This document shows positions 11,591 through 20,042 of a stretch of 64,000 bases of DNA, piece by piece. Below the pieces are notes generated by a model that did not search any database, was not told where the DNA came from, and saw only the letters and a list, made by a program, of their open reading frames with translations. Within the stretch, counting starts at the first letter, position 1. Each line of letters begins with the position of its first letter. This DNA is from Streptosporangium roseum DSM 43021 (lineage in GTDB: Bacteria; Actinomycetota; Actinomycetes; Streptosporangiales; Streptosporangiaceae), in the NCBI RefSeq assembly GCF_000024865.1, contig NC_013595.1, positions 2,294,001 to 2,358,000 on the forward strand. The letters are read 5' to 3'. The position numbers and the translations under genes are program-made.

Positions 11591-11657
11591 GGAGACGCCG
11601 CCTGTAGCCGTCTCCAAGGTGATCGTTCTGCCGGACCCGCGGGGCCGGCGCCGCGGG
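11591..11657 (-). terminator. Two hairpins after menA
   Basis: CCCGCGG (11636-11642) pairs with CCGCGGG (11651-11657) just past the menA stop codon. GGAGACG (11591-11597) pairs with CGTCTCC (11609-11615) farther on. Together they probably isolate menA from the permease operon. Confidence 0.5.
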
Positions 11658-11670
11658 CGCGCGGCCGGGG

Positions 11671-12549
11671 TCAGAGGGCCTGCAGCGCCAGGCCGACGGT
11701 GAACAGCAGGCCGTAGACGAGCTGGAAGCGGCCGGTCTGCTGGAGCGTGGCGATCAGGGCGGGGCCGGTGGCGCCCCGCCTGACGGCCTTCACCGGGCCG
11801 ATCGCGAGCGGCGTGGCGAGCACGGCCAGCGCCGCGAACGGCTGCCACGGCGTCAGGGCCACCGCGATGACCAGGGGGAGTACCAGGCAGAGGGTGTAGA
11901 GGGTGCGGGTGCGGGTGTCGCCGAGCACCACGGCCATGGTGCGCTTGCCGGCCGGGCGGTCGGTGACGATGTCGCGCAGGTTGTTGACCACCAGCATCGC
12001 GCAGGCCAGCAGGCCCACCGGGACCGAGGCCGCCAGTGCCGTCCAGGGCAGCCATTCGAGCTGCACGAATGTGGTGCCCGCCACCGCGACCAGGCCGAAG
12101 AACACGAACACCGAGATCTCGCCGAGCGCGCGGTAGCCGTAGGGCCTGGAGCCGCCGGTGTAGAACCAGGCGGCCGCGATCGACACCGCGCCGACCAGCA
12201 GCAGCCACCACGCGCCGGTGGCGACGACCAGGACCAGCCCCGCCGCCGCGGCGGCCAGGAAGCAGCCCAGGGCGGCGGCGAGGACCTCGCGAGGCGCCGC
12301 CGCCCCCGAACCGACCAGGCGCATCGGGCCGACCCGCTCGTCGTCGGTGCCGCGCACGCCGTCGCTGTAGTCGTTGGCGTAGTTCACGCCCACCTGCAGC
12401 GCGAGCGCCACGAACAGGGCGAGCAGGGCACGCCACCAGACCGCTCCGCCGTACCCGATCGCGACACCGGTGCCGACGGCGACGGGGACGACGGCGGCGG
12501 GAAGGGTGCGCGGACGGGCTCCGGCGATCCACTGGCTCGGGGTGGCCAT
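11671..12549 (-). CDS. menA: 1,4-dihydroxy-2-naphthoate polyprenyltransferase
   Basis: MenA attaches the isoprenoid chain to dihydroxynaphthoate in menaquinone synthesis, at the cytoplasmic membrane. The 292-residue protein has about eight or nine hydrophobic helices and the UbiA-family Asp motif NYANDYSDGVRGTDD (about 56-70) that binds the magnesium-diphosphate. The opening WIAGARPRTLPAAVVPV is characteristic of MenA rather than UbiA. No other men genes are in the window, so it is a detached member of the pathway. A terminator-like hairpin follows the stop. Confidence 0.93.
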   Translation of the reverse strand: MATPSQWIAGARPRTLPAAVVPVAVGTGVAIGYGGAVWWRALLALFVALALQVGVNYANDYSDGVRGTDDERVGPMRLVGSGAAAPREVLAAALGCFLAAAAAGLVLVVATGAWWLLLVGAVSIAAAWFYTGGSRPYGYRALGEISVFVFFGLVAVAGTTFVQLEWLPWTALAASVPVGLLACAMLVVNNLRDIVTDRPAGKRTMAVVLGDTRTRTLYTLCLVLPLVIAVALTPWQPFAALAVLATPLAIGPVKAVRRGATGPALIATLQQTGRFQLVYGLLFTVGLALQAL

Positions 12550-12628
12550 GGTGTTGCGGGTTTCCTCTCGGACGTTTGCTGCCGCGGGAGCGGGCCGGTG
12601 ACGGTGGTCCCGGCCGGTGCCCGCGGCT

Positions 12629-13240
12629 CTAGCTGATGTCGGTGGCCAGCCGGACCATCCGCACCGGCCGGCCCATGTTGAGGACGCGCTCGGCTCCGTC
12701 CTCGCCCCAACCGGCCGATTCCAGGAATCCGAGCGGACCGTGGTTGTCGGCGAAGACCCACGTCACGATGGTGTGGTAGCCGTCGTCACGGAGGTAGTCG
12801 ACCGTCGCGTTGAGCAGGCGGCTGCCGTGTCCGCGCCGGACGTGGTCGGGATCCACCAGGAAGGTGAGCATCTCGGCCGTGGTGGTCGGGTCCAGGTCGG
12901 GATCCTCCGCCGGGGCGTGCGAGGCGAGGCCCACCACGCGCTCGGCGCCGCGCATCGCGGCGGCGGCCTCGATGCCGCCGGGACCGAGAGCGGGGAACGC
13001 GTCGGTGTCGAGGACGACCTGCTCCACCGCGACCAGCACCCGGTGCCGCGAGGACGGCGGAGTGATGATCGCCTCGTCCCACTGGCGCCGCCACATCTCC
13101 TCGGCGGCGGGACCGGTCATCTGCTCCAGCGGTCCCTCGGGAAGGAAATCCCGGTAACCGTATTTCCAGGCGCGGATCTGGGTGCTCGTCACCGCGGCGA
13201 CATCATCGTGCCGAGCCGCCCGCACGCCTACGTCTGCCAT
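12629..13240 (-). CDS. GNAT-family N-acetyltransferase
   Basis: The 203-residue protein is a GNAT enzyme. The opening VGVRAARHDDVAAVTSTQIRAW is the usual first strand and helix, and LTFLVDPDHVRRGHGSRLLN (about 130-150) is motif A with the acetyl-CoA loop RRGHGS; FLESAGW near 175 is motif B. An insertion around residues 75-100 is unusual and Ala/Gly-rich. The start has AAGGAG upstream at suitable spacing. It is 79 bases upstream of menA on the same strand and could be co-transcribed, but no functional link is evident. The acceptor is unknown. Confidence 0.8.
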   Translation of the reverse strand: MADVGVRAARHDDVAAVTSTQIRAWKYGYRDFLPEGPLEQMTGPAAEEMWRRQWDEAIITPPSSRHRVLVAVEQVVLDTDAFPALGPGGIEAAAAMRGAERVVGLASHAPAEDPDLDPTTTAEMLTFLVDPDHVRRGHGSRLLNATVDYLRDDGYHTIVTWVFADNHGPLGFLESAGWGEDGAERVLNMGRPVRMVRLATDIS

Positions 13241-13372
13241 CTCGGCCCGCTCCTTCTCTGCCGTCTGCCGTCGCCTCAGGAAGCACTGTCTCGCGGGTCT
13301 CGTGCCACGCGAGCGGGCATCAGGCGGGTGGATCCCCGAGACAGGCTCCTACACCGTATCGGGGAATCCGAC

Positions 13373-13927
13373 TCAGAGATGACGCGGACCTGTCTCCGTC
13401 TGACGGCGAGCCCGATATGCCCGAGTCTTGGTGCGGTTGCCGCAGACTCTCATGGAGCACCAAGATCGTGAGCGGTTCTTGGAGGAGTCGACGAACGCCC
13501 ACTGGCAGGTGCTCTCGGTGCACACCTTCAGCCTCGGCCACATCCCGTCGGCGTGCGCGCCCATCACCGCGGCCGCGATCCTGGCCAGCCCGCCGGGCAC
13601 GCCGGCCGCGACCGGCTGGAGGACAGGGCCCCCGGCGGTCAGGGCGACCCGCAGGGGGAGCCCGGTGAACAGGCGGGGCAGGCCGGGCTCGCGGTCGTCG
13701 CCGTCGCGGGTGCGGCTGTCGTGGTTGGCCCGGAGCGCCGCGCGGAGGGACTCGCGGAGGTCGAGGGCCAGGGCGAGGTCGTCGTCGCCAGCGACGTCCC
13801 CGGGGCCGATCAGCTCCCGCCTGCCGAGCCACGCGGCCAGCGCGGCGGGCGTGGGGATGTCGTCGGTCCCGCCCTCGACGTCGTAGCTGTTGACGAAGTC
13901 GCACACCAGGTCGGAAGGGTTGTCCAT
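13373..13927 (-). CDS. ABATE/CGNR zinc-finger regulator
   Basis: The 184-residue protein has an N-terminal ABATE-type domain (LVCDFVNSYDVEGGTDDI, then LAAWLGRREL) and a C-terminal CGNR zinc finger: CTESTC, then WCSMRVCGNR, giving four zinc Cys residues. Such proteins are small transcription regulators, often of stress or catabolic genes; the ligand is unknown. The open frame continues 58 codons upstream, but the ATG at 13927 follows GAGGTG and begins where similarity should start. It is transcribed away from the small monooxygenase-like gene at 14094, so the 166-base divergent gap is the likely control region. Confidence 0.8.
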   Translation of the reverse strand: MDNPSDLVCDFVNSYDVEGGTDDIPTPAALAAWLGRRELIGPGDVAGDDDLALALDLRESLRAALRANHDSRTRDGDDREPGLPRLFTGLPLRVALTAGGPVLQPVAAGVPGGLARIAAAVMGAHADGMWPRLKVCTESTCQWAFVDSSKNRSRSWCSMRVCGNRTKTRAYRARRQTETGPRHL

Positions 13928-14093
13928 GGTTCGATCACCTCTTCGCAACCACTGTATGCCATTAGGGGGTTGTATTCGCAGCAACACCGGCATAATGTTT
14001 TCAGTGGTGTTGATTGGAGGGGGACAATGTGGTACTGGGCCTATCTCGCCTTCCGGGAGAATCGCAGGTACGAGCCCGGCCGGAGGGGGAACC

Positions 14094-14399
14094 ATGATCA
14101 TGAGAGTGTGGCGCGGCTGGACGAGGGCGGAGGACGCCGCCGCGTATGAGAGCTATCTGCTCGACACCGGATACGTCGGCTACACCTCGACCGACGGCAA
14201 CCGGGGCGTGTGCTTCACCCGCCGGGACGAGGGCGGCAGGAGCGAGTTCCTGCTGACCTCGCTGTGGGAGTCGTGGGAGGCGATCACCGCGTTCGCGGGG
14301 GAGGACCCCTCGCGGGCCGTCTTCTACGACGAGGACGACCGCTTCCTGGTCGAGCGCGACCTCACGGTGAACCACTACGAGGTCTTCGCCGCGACCTGA
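14094..14399 (+). CDS. Small antibiotic-biosynthesis-monooxygenase-like protein
   Basis: This 101-residue protein has the pattern of a dimeric alpha-beta barrel (ABM) domain: MRVWRGWTRAEDAAAYESYL at the start, a central EFLLTSLWESWEAITAFAG strand-helix, and a final strand ending NHYEVF. The family includes quinol monooxygenases and haem-degrading enzymes, but many members are uncharacterised. The ATG at 14094 has GGAGGGGG five bases upstream; an ATG at 14100 is possible. It is divergent from the CGNR regulator, which may control it. Confidence 0.6.
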   Translation: MIMRVWRGWTRAEDAAAYESYLLDTGYVGYTSTDGNRGVCFTRRDEGGRSEFLLTSLWESWEAITAFAGEDPSRAVFYDEDDRFLVERDLTVNHYEVFAAT

Positions 14400-14403
14400 C
14401 CCG

Positions 14404-15801
14404 TCAGGTGGCGTCCAGCGCCGTCGCCAGCCGCCGGACGCCCTCTGCCAGCTCCGGCAGGCGCAGGGCCGCCGAGTGGGTCAGCCGGATCCGGGGGCCC
14501 GGCGGCTCGGCCGGGTAGTAGATGCGTCCCTGGCTCACCATGACGCCCGCCCGCCGGGCCGCCTCCACCACGGTGTCCTCGTCGCGGTCGGGCGGGAGCC
14601 GTACCCACAGGTGCAGGCCGCCCCGGGGGAGGAGGTGGATCCCGGCGGCGGGCATCCGGGCGGTCAGCGCGGCGGCGAGCGCGTTCCGGCGGGTCGTCAG
14701 CTCGGTGCCCAGCCCGGCCAGGTGGCGCGACCAGGCGGGCGAGCCGACGAACTCCAGCGCCGTCTCCTGCAGCGGCCTGGCGACGAAGAACGACTCCACG
14801 ACCTGGCTGGCTCTGAGCCGCCGCGCGGCCGGGCCGCGGGCGACGACTCCGGCGACCCGCATGCTGGGCGACAGGACCTTGGTGAGGGAGTTGACGTGCA
14901 CGACCGTGCCGTGGGCGTCCAGTGAGATCATCGACGGCGGGACCGGCTCCGTCGCGAAATACCTGGCGTAGTCGTCCTCGATGACGAACGCCCCGGCCGC
15001 CCGGGCGATCGCGAGCACCTGCCTGCGCCGTTCGAGGGTCAGGGTCGCGCCGGTGGGGTTGTGCAGGGTCGGCTGGCAGAAGAAGACCCGCGCGCCCGTG
15101 ACGGCGAAGGCCTCCGCGAGGAGCTCGGGCCGCACCCCGTCGCGGTCCATGGGCACGGCCGTCGGGCGGAGCCCGGCGGCCCGCGCGGCGGCGAGCGCAC
15201 CCGGATAGGTCGGCGTCTCGACGAGGATCGGGGTGCCCGGGGCGGTGAGGGCGCGGAAGGCGTGGGTGAGGGCGGACTGCCCGCCGCTGACCACGAGGGC
15301 GTCCGAGGAGGTGACGTCGCCCCCCGCCTCCTGGGCGAACCAGCCGCGCAGCTCGGGGATGCCGCTCAGTGGCGGCAGCGCCCAGACGTCCGGGCGGCGG
15401 AGCGCGCGGATGGCGGCGGCGGACAGGGCCTTGGCGGGACGCAGGGTCGGGTTGAGGTAGCCGCCGGTGAGCGGGATGACGTCGTCCGGCGGGGGAGCGA
15501 GCAGGCCGCTCACCTCCGTGTCGTCCACCACCCGGTCGCCGAGCGCCACCGTCTGCCAGGACAGGTCCGCCGTGCCGCCGGCTCGGGTGACCGCGGGGGC
15601 CACGTAGGTCCCGCTGCCCGGCCTGGTGATCACTCGACCTTCCGCGGCAAGCCGGGCAAGTGCCCTCGACACGGTCACCGGGCTCACACCGTGGAGCCGC
15701 ATCAGCTCCCGGCTTGATGGCAGCCTGTCCCCGGGGCGCAGCCGCGCCGTCTCCTCACGGATCATGGCAGCCAGACGGACGATACTGCTATCGTCATTCA
15801 T
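14404..15801 (-). CDS. MocR-family GntR/aminotransferase regulator
   Basis: The 465-residue protein joins an N-terminal GntR winged helix (about 5-70, DRLPSSRELMRLHGVSPVTVSRAL) to a fold-type I aminotransferase domain. The PLP Lys lies in HVNSLTKVLSPSMR, and FVIEDDYARYF carries the Asp-Tyr contacts. MocR proteins sense PLP or amino acids and commonly control a divergent transporter or PLP gene, here the EamA exporter. Start ATG 15801-15799 is antisense to, and overlaps, the EamA start ATG. A TATCCT -10 box lies 8 bases before it, inside a perfect 16-bp palindrome, so autoregulation is likely. An open frame continues 24 codons upstream, making a longer start possible. Confidence 0.88.
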   Translation of the reverse strand: MNDDSSIVRLAAMIREETARLRPGDRLPSSRELMRLHGVSPVTVSRALARLAAEGRVITRPGSGTYVAPAVTRAGGTADLSWQTVALGDRVVDDTEVSGLLAPPPDDVIPLTGGYLNPTLRPAKALSAAAIRALRRPDVWALPPLSGIPELRGWFAQEAGGDVTSSDALVVSGGQSALTHAFRALTAPGTPILVETPTYPGALAAARAAGLRPTAVPMDRDGVRPELLAEAFAVTGARVFFCQPTLHNPTGATLTLERRRQVLAIARAAGAFVIEDDYARYFATEPVPPSMISLDAHGTVVHVNSLTKVLSPSMRVAGVVARGPAARRLRASQVVESFFVARPLQETALEFVGSPAWSRHLAGLGTELTTRRNALAAALTARMPAAGIHLLPRGGLHLWVRLPPDRDEDTVVEAARRAGVMVSQGRIYYPAEPPGPRIRLTHSAALRLPELAEGVRRLATALDAT

Positions 15802-15825
15802 GAATGGTAAGGATAGCGCTATCCT
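15778..15825. promoter_or_regulatory. Dyad-symmetric control region with two GATA-N4-TATC operators
   Basis: GACGATA-CTGC-TATCGTC (15778-15795) and AGGATAGCGCTATCCT (15810-15825, perfect) flank the 12-bp palindrome CATTCATGAATG (15795-15806) that contains both start codons. Operator centres are 31 bp apart, about three helical turns. The left one contains TATCGT, a -10 for eamA. The right one contains TATCCT on the minus strand, a -10 for mocR. The MocR protein is the natural candidate binder. Confidence 0.6.
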
Positions 15826-16750
15826 CTCAGGTCGAGTAGCGGTCGGCGCCACCCCGGCGCCCGCCGGGCGCACGGCGTCCTCCGGTACGGCGTGGCGGGG
15901 GACCCTGCTGGCCGGTCTCGGGGTGCTGTCGTTCTCCGGGTCGTTCCCGGCGACGGTCTTCGCGATGGAGGGGTTCGACCCCTATCTCGTGGCGATCGGG
16001 CGGGCCGTGATCGCGGCGGTCCCGGCGCTGGTCTTCCTGGTGGCGGCCAGAGGGCCGTTGCTGCCGCCCAGATCCCACCTCCGGTCCTATCTCGTCATCG
16101 TGGCCGGGGTGGTCTTCGGCTTCCCCGTCTTCAGCGGGCTGGCGCTCGACGCCGGGGCCAGCACCTCCCACGCCGCGGTGGTCATCGGGCTCCTCCCCGC
16201 CGCCACCGCCGCCTGTGCCGTCCTGCGCGGAGGGGAGCGGCCGAAACCGGCGTTCTGGGCGGCCTGTGCCCTCGGAGCCGTCTCGATCACGGCCTTCACC
16301 CTCAGCCGGGGCGGCGGCCACGCCACCGGAGCCGACCTGCTCCTCGTGGGGGCGCTGCTGTCGGCCGCGGTCGGCTACACCGAGGGCGGCCGGCTGGCCC
16401 GCGAGACGCCCGGCTGGAGGGTGATCTCCCACGCCCTGGTCATCGCCGCCCCGCTCACGGTCCCCGTGACGGTCGCCCTGGCGCTGACCACGGACGTGCG
16501 GCCCACCGCGACGTCGCTGGCCGGGTTCGCCTACGCGGGCCTGATCTCGATGTTCCTCGGCTTCATCCCCTGGTACGCGGGCCTGGCGGCGGGCGGGATC
16601 GCGCGCGCCGGGCAGACCCAGCTCGCCCAGCCGCTGCTGACGCTGCTCTGGGCCTGGCTCCTCCTCGACGAGCGGTTCGGCCCGCTGACCGTCGCGGCGG
16701 CGCTCGCCGTACTCGTGTGTGTCGCCATGAGCCAGCGGGCACGCTCTTGA
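15800..16750 (+). CDS. EamA/DMT-family transporter
   Basis: This 316-residue integral membrane protein has about ten hydrophobic helices in two EamA repeats. The first begins LLAGLGVLSFSGSFPATVFA, and the second ends FLGFIPWYAGLAAGGIARAG-type helices. Family members export amino acids or metabolites. The only ATG before the first helix is at 15800, overlapping the divergent MocR start codon by two bases on opposite strands; no ribosome site is present, consistent with a leaderless mRNA. The MocR partner suggests that an amino acid or vitamin B6-related compound controls it. The substrate cannot be named. Confidence 0.85.
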   Translation: MNGKDSAILSGRVAVGATPAPAGRTASSGTAWRGTLLAGLGVLSFSGSFPATVFAMEGFDPYLVAIGRAVIAAVPALVFLVAARGPLLPPRSHLRSYLVIVAGVVFGFPVFSGLALDAGASTSHAAVVIGLLPAATAACAVLRGGERPKPAFWAACALGAVSITAFTLSRGGGHATGADLLLVGALLSAAVGYTEGGRLARETPGWRVISHALVIAAPLTVPVTVALALTTDVRPTATSLAGFAYAGLISMFLGFIPWYAGLAAGGIARAGQTQLAQPLLTLLWAWLLLDERFGPLTVAAALAVLVCVAMSQRARS

Positions 16751-16808
16751 AAGATGTGACATCCGAGCGCAGGATGTGAGCTGTATCTGTCACAAAAGGG
16801 GTGGGATC

Positions 16809-17831
16809 ATGGCGGACCTGTCGATTCCCGAAGGCGGCTTCTGGCCCGCTCCGGAGATCCCTCAGCCGAACATCTATCCGATGGAGTGGCGGGTCGAGAC
16901 CGGCAAGCTGGCGGCCATCTACGAGAAGTCCAAGCGCACGGTCTGGAACCCGGCCGACCTGCCCTGGGACGGCCTCGACCCCGGCGACTTCACCGCCGAG
17001 CAGCGGCTCGGGATCATGTACTGGTTCTCCGTACTGGCCAACTTCGACGCCTCGGGCCCGGCCGTCTTCGCCCGCGCCACCATCCAGGCGTTCGAGAAGC
17101 ACGAGGAGGACCCGGTCCGCAAGTGCTTCTTCTCGATCACGCGTGACGAGATGAACCACGAGGAGTGCTGCCAGCGGACCATCGCCCGTCTCTGGCCGGG
17201 CGGGCCGCTCGACTGGACCCCCTCCACCGATCTGGAGAGGGCCGCCCACAACAACATCGGCTGGCTCTACCACAACGGCGGCCGCTACTGGACGGGCTAC
17301 AGCGGCGCCGTCGGCAAATACAGCCTGCCGGTGCTGTTCACCAGCTTCATGATGGGCGAGATGGCCGCCTCCACCCTGTTCCGCGGCATGGCCACCGGCA
17401 CCGATCACCCGGTGTTCAGCGAGATGTTCCACCGCATCGGCCGCGACGAGTCGCGCCATCTCCAGATCTGCATGACCATCCTGGAGAACGAGTGGCCCGG
17501 TCTCACCGACGACACCCGCTCGCTGATCACCCGCCAGCTCCGCGCCGGGTTCGTCTTCCTCTCGATGATCCTCTGGGAGCCGCCGGGCGGCTTCTGGGAG
17601 CTGCCCCCGTACTTCCTGCACAACCACCGCGTCCTGATGGACCACGCCCGCGACGCCGGGCTCGGCGTGCTCTCCTACGAGGAGCAGGCGGAGAACTGGC
17701 GGGTCGCCATGGCCCGGATCCGCGCCATCGTTGAGCGCTGGGGGATCGAGTTCCCGGCCATCCCCGAACTCGACATCGAAGGCGTCGAGGTCGACTTCCT
17801 CGACCCCGAGGACATCATCCCGGTGTTCTAG
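16809..17831 (+). CDS. Ferritin-like diiron-carboxylate protein (putative oxidase/oxygenase)
   Basis: The 340-residue protein has the four-helix ferritin-like pattern with two ExxH motifs, DEMNHEECC (about 114) and GRDESRHLQ (about 215), plus Glu residues in the paired helices (for example MMGEMAAS). This is the ligand set of diiron oxidases and R2-like or N-oxygenase-type enzymes. The signature YEKSKRTVWNPADLPW near residue 37 recurs in diiron oxygenase-like proteins. The substrate is unknown. The ATG at 16809 has AAAGGGGTGG upstream. It ends in DPEDIIPVF, and the last 120 bases before the stop are duplicated at 19031-19150. It is transcribed away from no close partner; EamA ends 58 bases upstream on the same strand. 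Confidence 0.72.
   Translation: MADLSIPEGGFWPAPEIPQPNIYPMEWRVETGKLAAIYEKSKRTVWNPADLPWDGLDPGDFTAEQRLGIMYWFSVLANFDASGPAVFARATIQAFEKHEEDPVRKCFFSITRDEMNHEECCQRTIARLWPGGPLDWTPSTDLERAAHNNIGWLYHNGGRYWTGYSGAVGKYSLPVLFTSFMMGEMAASTLFRGMATGTDHPVFSEMFHRIGRDESRHLQICMTILENEWPGLTDDTRSLITRQLRAGFVFLSMILWEPPGGFWELPPYFLHNHRVLMDHARDAGLGVLSYEEQAENWRVAMARIRAIVERWGIEFPAIPELDIEGVEVDFLDPEDIIPVF
17709..17828 (+). repeat. Copy A of a 120-bp direct repeat (3' end of the diiron gene)
   Basis: These 120 bases, encoding the last 40 residues of the diiron protein, match 19031-19150 with only three differences. All three differences change an amino acid (Ile/Val, Glu/Gly, Val/Leu). Confidence 0.95.
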
Positions 17832-17907
17832 ACGAGCAGGCCCGGCGTCTGAGGGCCGGTGAGCGGCCACGATCCGGCAGCCGTCCGCCTTACCTTGTCG
17901 CCCGAGC

Positions 17908-18849
17908 TCAGGGCCAGATCGTGTCGGCGTCCCACTTGACGATCTTTTTGAGCCGGTCGGTGGGGGGCAGTCCTGTCGCATCGGTCAGAACGGCATGCAT
18001 GAAATTAGCTCCATTCAACTTGGCGCCGGTGAAGTCGGCATCCGTCAAGTCCGCAGCGGTCAGATTGGCGCCGGTCAAGTCGGCCTCGTCGAGAAAGGCG
18101 TGGGGTAGCTTGGCTATGTTGAGATTGGCGCGGGCGAGGGAGGCTCTGGTCAGTCGGGCTGAGTTCAGCTCGGCGCCGCGCAGATCGGCTTCGGACAGGT
18201 CTGCGTTCTCCAGTGACGCCAAGCGCAGATCGACTGCGACAAGGCCGGCACGTGCCAGATACGCGCCGTCCAAGACGGCGGTGTCGATTCGCGCATCCGA
18301 GAGGTCCAGCCATCCTGCTTTCGGATCGGCGGGCCGGACTCGACCCAATACTCTGAGAGCGGTTTCGACATCCTTTTCCAAGGTATCTGTCGTTCTCGGC
18401 TTACGGGCGTGTTCCAGAGTATACGTGGCGAGAACATCCACTACGGTCTGCTGGTAATCGGCCGCATCCTTGCCGATATTCCCCAGAGCATAGATGCCGC
18501 CGATGCGCACATCCATTTTATCGTCACCAAGCTGTTCGACGGCCTTGCTGAATCGATCGGTGATCTGGCCTTTTCGAGTCACGTCAAGTCCGTCACGGGC
18601 AATCTTCTGCTCCTCGCGAGCGGCGTCCAGCGACTTGGCGGTCTGAGCCAGGCTCTGCGCGGTGAAGAGCAGACTCACCAGCACGCCGATGGTCGTGGCG
18701 ATCTGCAGCAGGGTGGCGATGAACTGGCGCCTGCTGTCGCGGGCCGTATTGTGCAGTTCGGCGCGGTCCTTCGCCGGGAGTGCGTCGAATTCCGCTCGTG
18801 TGAGTGCGGCGGTCGCCCGCTTTCCACGTTTCCACCGTAACCACGTCAT
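17908..18849 (-). CDS. Membrane-anchored pentapeptide-repeat protein
   Basis: The 313-residue protein has a basic N-terminus, one transmembrane helix (FIATLLQIATTIGVLVSLLF, about 43-62), a coiled stretch with QITDRFSKAVEQLGDDKMDVRIGG-type sequence common in actinobacterial pentapeptide proteins, and then about 20 A(D/N)Lxx repeats (about 180-295), which fold as a right-handed quadrilateral beta-helix. Known relatives include gyrase-protecting Qnr proteins, but the membrane-anchored class has no settled function. Base composition is lower in GC than its neighbours. It lies between the two copies of the diiron 3' end, which suggests that it arrived with that duplication. Confidence 0.85.
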   Translation of the reverse strand: MTWLRWKRGKRATAALTRAEFDALPAKDRAELHNTARDSRRQFIATLLQIATTIGVLVSLLFTAQSLAQTAKSLDAAREEQKIARDGLDVTRKGQITDRFSKAVEQLGDDKMDVRIGGIYALGNIGKDAADYQQTVVDVLATYTLEHARKPRTTDTLEKDVETALRVLGRVRPADPKAGWLDLSDARIDTAVLDGAYLARAGLVAVDLRLASLENADLSEADLRGAELNSARLTRASLARANLNIAKLPHAFLDEADLTGANLTAADLTDADFTGAKLNGANFMHAVLTDATGLPPTDRLKKIVKWDADTIWP

Positions 18850-19630
18850 GCCCGCATTATGCGATCAAGTACGCAGACCGGCGAGAGTATCCACTGCTCA
18901 GGTCGGGCGATGACGGCTGGGGAAGCGGCATCGAGGGTATTGGGACAGGACCCGGGGCGTCGGCGAGCAAGTTGCTTTCCGCGAGGCGTCTGATGCCGCA
19001 AGCCGGGAAAGCGCTCCAGGCCTGCTCCATATGGCCCGGATCCGCGCCATCGTTGAGCGCTGGGGGATCGAGTTCCCGGCCGTCCCCGGACTCGACATCG
19101 AAGGCCTCGAGGTCGACTTCCTCGACCCCGAGGACATCATCCCGGTGTTCCGAGTCCCCTGGCGGGAAGATCGAAATGCTTTCCGACCCGGGAGAAGATG
19201 GCGGATGCTGTCGTTCGCTGCCGGGGGCTGCCGCGTGACGGCGACGCATCGGTGACGCGCATCCCTGAGTCACGAGACCAACGATCACCCGCACCGGCGG
19301 CCGGCGCTCCGGCGACGCGTGCGATCCCGTAACCGGGCTGACGTACGAGAGCCATGCCCCTTCCCCGGGCCGGGGCACTCTCGCGTCTCGGGCTGCCGGG
19401 CCCCGGCGCCGTCAGGGGAGAAGTAGCTGTGAGTGATCGGCCCTCCCCCTGCTTGACCGGAGGCCCAGGGCGCTGTCTGACTGGAGGCCCGGGCCGCGTC
19501 GCGGCTGTGCGGCGGCCGTCCAAGAAGGCTGGCACTCCATTTGGTTACTCTCTGTGATTATTCGCTACTTCTGGTGGATAAAAGGGAGATGGGTGCGCTC
19601 CGTGCGAGGGCGGCCCAGACAAGGAGCACG
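18850..19630. other. Intergenic region with duplicated gene fragment
   Basis: Between the pentapeptide gene and the small secreted peptide I see only the duplicated diiron fragment (19031-19255) and unstructured sequence. The final part, 19541-19600, is AT-richer (TTTGGTTACTCTCTGTGATTATTC) and probably carries the promoter for the secreted peptide. Confidence 0.5.
19031..19255 (+). pseudogene. Truncated copy of the diiron protein C-terminus
   Basis: An ATG-initiated frame of 74 codons begins with 40 residues almost identical to the end of the diiron protein (MARIRAIVERWGIEFP ... DPEDIIPVF). It then reads through, because the stop codon TAG is replaced by CGA, into 34 unrelated arginine-rich residues. 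There is no ferritin-like core and no ribosome site, so it is best seen as a gene fragment. The bases just before it (CGGGAAAGCGCTCCAGGCCTGCTCCAT) recur directly before the DUF1275 start at 20440. Confidence 0.7.
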
Positions 19631-19632
19631 AC

Positions 19633-19878
19633 ATGAAGGCAGTCAAGCGAGCACTCAAGGTCGGCCTGTGCACTCTGGCCGTCGGCGGGACGCTGCTGGC
19701 TTCGGTCCCCGCCGCCTCGGCGGCGGAATGGCACTGGCAGGGCCGCTACCCCGACTGGGTGACCTGTCAGGCAAACACCGTCTTCCGATTCGGCGGCTGG
19801 CCGGCGGACCGGGTGAAATGCGAGATCGACGGAACCTGGCATCCATTCCAGACCTACAGCCTCTACACCTACTCCTGA
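19633..19878 (+). CDS. Small secreted aromatic-rich peptide
   Basis: The 81-residue product has a clear Sec signal peptide: a basic MKAVKRALK start, hydrophobic VGLCTLAVGGTLLASV, and a likely cut after ASA near residue 30. The mature ~50 residues are rich in Trp, Tyr and Phe and have two Cys (TCQ, KCE) that could form one disulfide. I do not recognise the family. AAGGAG lies at good spacing before the ATG. A second exported protein with similar traits is encoded at 28067-28399, though the sequences are not obviously homologous. Confidence 0.72.
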   Translation: MKAVKRALKVGLCTLAVGGTLLASVPAASAAEWHWQGRYPDWVTCQANTVFRFGGWPADRVKCEIDGTWHPFQTYSLYTYS

Positions 19879-20042
19879 GCTACCGCGCGGGGCGGGCGCC
19901 AGGACCGACAGGCCCGGTATCCGCCCCGTGCCGGAATCGCCGACCGCCACCCGACGGCAACCGCCGGAGCCGCTCTGCGCCTGGTCGCGCGGGCCCGAGC
20001 GGAGGGCCCGCCGGTCGGCCGGTCCGGCGATGAACGGTCCCG

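Noticed and set aside
17709..19150. Segment between the 120-bp repeats as an insertion sequence
   Set aside because: No transposase, integrase or terminal inverted repeat was seen; only a pentapeptide-repeat gene lies inside.
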